In this document: piece by piece, positions 21,764 through 25,260 of the stretch
Numbering within the stretch: the stretch's first letter is position 1
Layout: every line of letters begins with the position of its first letter
Source: an uncultured Sutterella sp.
GTDB lineage: Bacteria > Pseudomonadota > Gammaproteobacteria > Burkholderiales > Burkholderiaceae_F
Direction: 5' to 3'
Assembly: GCA_905192805.1 (NCBI GenBank)
Contig: CAJJMF010000008.1
Span: forward strand, 1-25,260
Length of the DNA: 25,260 nucleotides
The notes under the pieces: model-generated
Databases searched by the model: none
The model's input: the letters and a program-made list of their open reading frames with translations, nothing else
Told to the model about the DNA's origin: nothing
Program-made: the position numbers and the translations under genes

Positions 21764-24700
21764 TTAGAAGGTATAGCGAGCCCCCACGCGTGCACCCACG
21801 CTATTGGTTCCCTGCTTACCACCGCCTAAGAGCAGATCGGCATCAAGCATAAAGCCACCCTTCATGGCACGCACCCCCAGAGCTCCCTGCACGGGTGCCG
21901 TGTCAATGACAGTTGCCTTGGTGCCCCGGAAGGTGTACTCCTTGTCACCGAAGGTCGGGACATACGCCACCTTGAAGCTCGGCGCCAAGGTCCAGCTGGC
22001 CACGTCCATCGGCTTAGCCGTCACGCGCAACGCGATCGGCAACTGCACCAGCGTCTGCGCGTCGTCTTGCACCGTGACGGTACCAAATGACAACGCATCC
22101 GTTTCCAAACGGCTCACGCGTAAGCCAATACTCGGCACGACGCTGAAGTTACCCAACGACCCTTGGTACTGAGCACGCACCCCGAAGGAGAGCATGGACG
22201 TATCGACGTCCGAAACAAGGGCCTGACGGGGCGCTTCAATCCCATTGGTACCCTTCACGTACGCGACTTCGGTGACCACCTTACCCCATTCAACCGGCTG
22301 CCAAGAGCCGTAGAGCGACACCCCATAGCTGCTGTAATCGTTCTTTGCCTGGAGGGAATCGGAACGTAACGTTCCGTCGGCATACTGCACCGCCAGACCC
22401 GCACGAGTCGTCGGTGTTAGGGCCACATCGCCACCGAACGTGGCGTAGCCCATGTCGGCGTGGAAGGATCCACCCTGAGCCAAACGATCGGCCTCATAGC
22501 GTTCACCCTGCACATCCACCCAGAGGTTCACCCCATCAAGTGGCAACTGCGTTAACGAGGTGCGGTCCGCGATGCTCGAAGCAAACATAAAGTCGGCACG
22601 ACGGGTAAGCGCTTGCATGCCTAAGCCCGAGAGTGTACCCATGATCTTGTTGCTATTGGCTTTGTTAGTCAACACACCGTTGGCAAACGTCGATTCGATC
22701 AAGTCGTTATCGGTCACGATCTGGCTCGTAGCCACATCACCCGAATTGGCAATGGTATAGACACCTTCCGTGGCATTGACCACACCTAACTTGGCCGTGT
22801 CTTCCATGACCAAATCCCCGTTGATTAACGCACCCGAGCTCGGCACTGCCTCCTGGTTCACCACCAACATCGAACCGCCCTTGACCGTTAAAGCCCCCGC
22901 GGTATAATCGTCCGTGACCTCCGTTTTCCCCGCGTCAGCCACGACCATCCCCGTCGATCCAATTGTAATGGGAGCGTTCACGACCACGGCTGCGCCCACA
23001 TCCGAGGCACCCCAGGTCGTTAACTGGTTGATCATTTGTTGGGCACCAGCCAGATCCGTGCCCAAAGCCACGTAAGAATTTTGACCAGCAATCAAACCGC
23101 CGTCGATGTCACCCGTCACCGTCTGAATCGCTAAACCGGAAGCATCCGACACATCGGCCTGCCCCGTCGTATTCCACGCTGGATCCAAGAAGACCAAAGA
23201 GCCCGAACGCGAGGCAAACTCCGTCACATGGACGACGGCCTTAGCCGTCGGGTTACCAACGAGCACCTTAGCCCCCGTACTCACGGTTAAGTTCGTCACG
23301 GTCAGTGCGGTTTCTGGGACGGCTGCGGTCGGCGTTTCGCTCACTGCTCCCAAGGCCATCGTCGCGTGTTCCAGCGTAATTTCCTTCGCCGTCGTTTCTA
23401 CACCATCTAAGGCAAGCGACGCGGGTTTATCGGCCGTACCTGTCAACGCCACGTTTTGGAGCGTCGCTTTGTTACTGCCGTCTTCACTGGCTTTAACCAC
23501 CACGTTACCCGCAATCTCGAGCGTTTCTGCGCCACCAGCCACATCGGCCGTATCGGTACTCAATGTGACCGTTGCATTTTCTGGAATGGCAATGCTATCA
23601 GTATCCTCCGACGGCTCCAATTTGAGCGAGGCGTTGTTGAGGTGTAGCGCCAATGTGCTATAGGCTTGGGTTAACGCAGTTAAGCCTGCGTTGGAATAGG
23701 TAAACTTGTCGTTGATCGTTAAAACGCCAGTCCCATCCACACTTAACTTACCCCTAGCGCCCGTCAGCACGTCATCGGTATACGTAGGCACGTAGGCTGT
23801 CGCGAGGTCGGTAATTAATTCCGCCCCCTCGTTAAAATGTAATGTCGTCCCTTCGAAGGTCGCATTCGGAGCGAGAATGGTGTTCCCTTCGCCCGTCAAT
23901 TGCACATTGACCAACTTCAAGGCCGTCACCGTATCTTGGGCAATAATCTTCCCACCTTGCATCGTCAACGGATCATTCGTAAAAGAATTTTCCGTGACGT
24001 TCCAAGTGCCACCATTCGCGAGGGTTAACTTGAAGCCAGTCACCGTATCTTTGCCTGCGGGCGGTTCCCCCGTAATCTTAGCTGCCCCTGTCCAATAGGA
24101 TTGAGCATTCGTCAAGCGAAGGTCCACATTGGAGTCAACGGTAGTACCTGATGTAGGCGCATCATAATTGAACTCAATATTGCCATTGAGCTTCACTACA
24201 CGGTCTTTCCCTTGGGTATTGATATTGATAAATGAATTTCCACGAGTGACAATCGCCTTAGGAGCATTGACTTCGAGATTTCCATTTATATTGAGGACCC
24301 CTTGGGACATCGCAACAATTGCGGCAATATCAGCGTCAGGATTATCCCCAGAAGCAGTAATGATGGTATTGGTCGCATTGTCATTAATCGTTGCTACATT
24401 TTCCGTGGCAGTTGTCGTAGCGTTCTGTGCATAAAGGCCAAAAAAGTCCCCCACCTTGGAGTGCCCAATCAACGTAAACGTATCCCCTTCAATGTTGATC
24501 AGTCCCCCCAACTGAGTTCCATCATGTCGATAAGCCCATACTCCAACGGCCGTAGGACGTGCTTTATTGGGCGTAATCACAGTGTTTGTATCATCCACAC
24601 TAACCAAAATAGTTTTTGTGACACCTGCTACCCCGAGATTGAGAATGGAGCGCACACCATTGGCATCCCCAAATGCAGTTATGCCTTCAATTCCCGATGC

Positions 24701-24904
24701 TCCTTCAGGAGAGGTTGTTTTGATCACAAACGATTCGTGGGCGTAATTGTACGTTTTGCCGTATATCTGTAAAGCACGTGTTGAAGGGGCTTCGATATTA
24801 ATTTCTGCAAGGTTAACTGTCACCGCATGAGCCTGTGGGGTCATCCCTGTGACAAAGGCGAGAGAGAGCGCCGTCATCAATGTTTTTTTGTGAAATGTCT
24901 GCAT
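21764..24904 (-). CDS. Type V autotransporter with a beta-helix-like passenger
   Basis: This protein of ~1,046 aa is predicted to be secreted to the cell surface. A Sec signal peptide occupies 1-27 (HKK n-region, hydrophobic core, AHA cleavage site). The passenger (~28-760) is rich in Thr, Val, Gly and Asn with repeated short beta-strand-like segments, typical of a right-handed beta-helix; no protease or other catalytic motif is visible. The C-terminal ~280 residues (from ~763) alternate as a 12-strand autotransporter barrel and end in the aromatic RYTF, the BAM signal. There is no cysteine in the whole protein, common in autotransporters. ATG 24946 adds 14 residues and has AAGGGAG 13 nt upstream; ATG 24904 gives a normal signal peptide with a weaker SD. 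The function is unknown; adhesion is the default guess. Confidence 0.9.
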   Translation of the reverse strand: MQTFHKKTLMTALSLAFVTGMTPQAHAVTVNLAEINIEAPSTRALQIYGKTYNYAHESFVIKTTSPEGASGIEGITAFGDANGVRSILNLGVAGVTKTILVSVDDTNTVITPNKARPTAVGVWAYRHDGTQLGGLINIEGDTFTLIGHSKVGDFFGLYAQNATTTATENVATINDNATNTIITASGDNPDADIAAIVAMSQGVLNINGNLEVNAPKAIVTRGNSFININTQGKDRVVKLNGNIEFNYDAPTSGTTVDSNVDLRLTNAQSYWTGAAKITGEPPAGKDTVTGFKLTLANGGTWNVTENSFTNDPLTMQGGKIIAQDTVTALKLVNVQLTGEGNTILAPNATFEGTTLHFNEGAELITDLATAYVPTYTDDVLTGARGKLSVDGTGVLTINDKFTYSNAGLTALTQAYSTLALHLNNASLKLEPSEDTDSIAIPENATVTLSTDTADVAGGAETLEIAGNVVVKASEDGSNKATLQNVALTGTADKPASLALDGVETTAKEITLEHATMALGAVSETPTAAVPETALTVTNLTVSTGAKVLVGNPTAKAVVHVTEFASRSGSLVFLDPAWNTTGQADVSDASGLAIQTVTGDIDGGLIAGQNSYVALGTDLAGAQQMINQLTTWGASDVGAAVVVNAPITIGSTGMVVADAGKTEVTDDYTAGALTVKGGSMLVVNQEAVPSSGALINGDLVMEDTAKLGVVNATEGVYTIANSGDVATSQIVTDNDLIESTFANGVLTNKANSNKIMGTLSGLGMQALTRRADFMFASSIADRTSLTQLPLDGVNLWVDVQGERYEADRLAQGGSFHADMGYATFGGDVALTPTTRAGLAVQYADGTLRSDSLQAKNDYSSYGVSLYGSWQPVEWGKVVTEVAYVKGTNGIEAPRQALVSDVDTSMLSFGVRAQYQGSLGNFSVVPSIGLRVSRLETDALSFGTVTVQDDAQTLVQLPIALRVTAKPMDVASWTLAPSFKVAYVPTFGDKEYTFRGTKATVIDTAPVQGALGVRAMKGGFMLDADLLLGGGKQGTNSVGARVGARYTF

Positions 24905-24946
24905 AGTAAAACCTGTAGTAGTGAGCAAGGAGAAGGAGTCAATCAT

Positions 24947-25260
24947 TGCAAGTTCATGACTCCCTTACAGGTCAGTTTATCAGGAAAAAATACACAAAAA
25001 ATTAGATTCTTCACTACATCTATAAGGAGTGCTTCTTAACCTTTTCTTTAAATATACAAATCTATCTTTAACACTTATCTCTATTCTCTCAATGAGTCCA
25101 CCAAGCGTCTTACATTAGTCAAAACAGGATGCACTGCTCAAAGTCCTCTGAGCTCAAAAAAAATCCCCTTCTAAATAACGCCCTACGTAAGCGACAAATA
25201 GCAGGAAAATTTGTTTTGTGTTGATCATTTTGTTAAATAAATCAAGTTTTTTTAATGTTT
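24947..25260. other. AT-rich non-coding region upstream of the autotransporter
   Basis: I see no gene on either strand up to the window edge. The sequence is markedly AT-rich (the last 60 bases contain 13 G/C). It should hold the autotransporter promoter on the minus strand, but no -35/-10 pair stands out clearly; TATATT- and TCTAAT-like hexamers occur without good -35 partners. The strong Shine-Dalgarno AAGGGAG for the longer autotransporter start is at 24960-24966. Confidence 0.5.

Noticed and set aside
25129..25167. GCTCA/TGAGC hairpin beside an A-run upstream of the autotransporter
   Set aside because: The A-run follows the stem on the plus strand, and on the minus strand the T-run precedes it, so it does not form an intrinsic terminator in either direction.
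1..25260. Search for tRNA/rRNA genes, CRISPR arrays, insertion sequences, phage genes and toxin-antitoxin pairs
   Set aside because: I saw no cloverleaf or T-loop pattern, regularly spaced repeats, transposase motifs or terminal inverted repeats in the window.

Overview
The window reads as a chromosomal segment of a betaproteobacterium. RNase E, RluC, KdsA, BamC, FtsB and Hsp33 are all of proteobacterial type, and the runs HAD-rluC // rne and pyrG-kdsA-eno-ftsB match what I recall from Burkholderiales. The long type V autotransporter and the moderate base composition would suit a host-associated member such as the Sutterellaceae. That family assignment is inference; no rRNA or tRNA gene is present to confirm it.

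Left third (1-9060). A HAD phosphatase gene that runs off the window lies downstream of rluC on the minus strand. A 1.35 kb non-coding stretch full of perfect short hairpins separates rluC from the divergent rne gene and probably includes the rne leader. rne ends at a 13-bp perfect terminator, followed by gluQ and then an RclA-like flavin disulfide reductase. rclA converges on the next cluster across a terminator.

Middle (9060-14290, all minus strand). Read in the direction of transcription, the order is PHP phosphatase/exonuclease, M50 site-2 protease, SAM methyltransferase, bamC, two overlapping DUF805 membrane-protein genes and a SlyD-type FKBP. From memory, trpS and dapA sit in this neighbourhood in related bacteria; they are absent here.

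Right part (14290-25260). hslO (Hsp33) is the only plus-strand gene and has a long structured leader. It converges on ftsB. The minus-strand series pyrG, kdsA, eno, ftsB links CTP, KDO and PEP synthesis with cell division, with a terminator after pyrG. Beyond pyrG lie a zinc-type cation diffusion facilitator and a cysteine-free autotransporter of about 1,046 residues. Both have their own terminators. The last ~310 bases are AT-rich with no gene.

Most of the content is conserved housekeeping, and I do not see an obviously new multi-gene system. The points most worth a second look are the hslO leader (Shine-Dalgarno at the edge of an A/U stem, alternative pairings, and an overlapping 8-codon upstream ORF), the structured rne-rluC intergenic region, the exact 36-residue tandem repeat at the RNase E C-terminus with an insertion in its catalytic half, and the compositionally uneven autotransporter gene.
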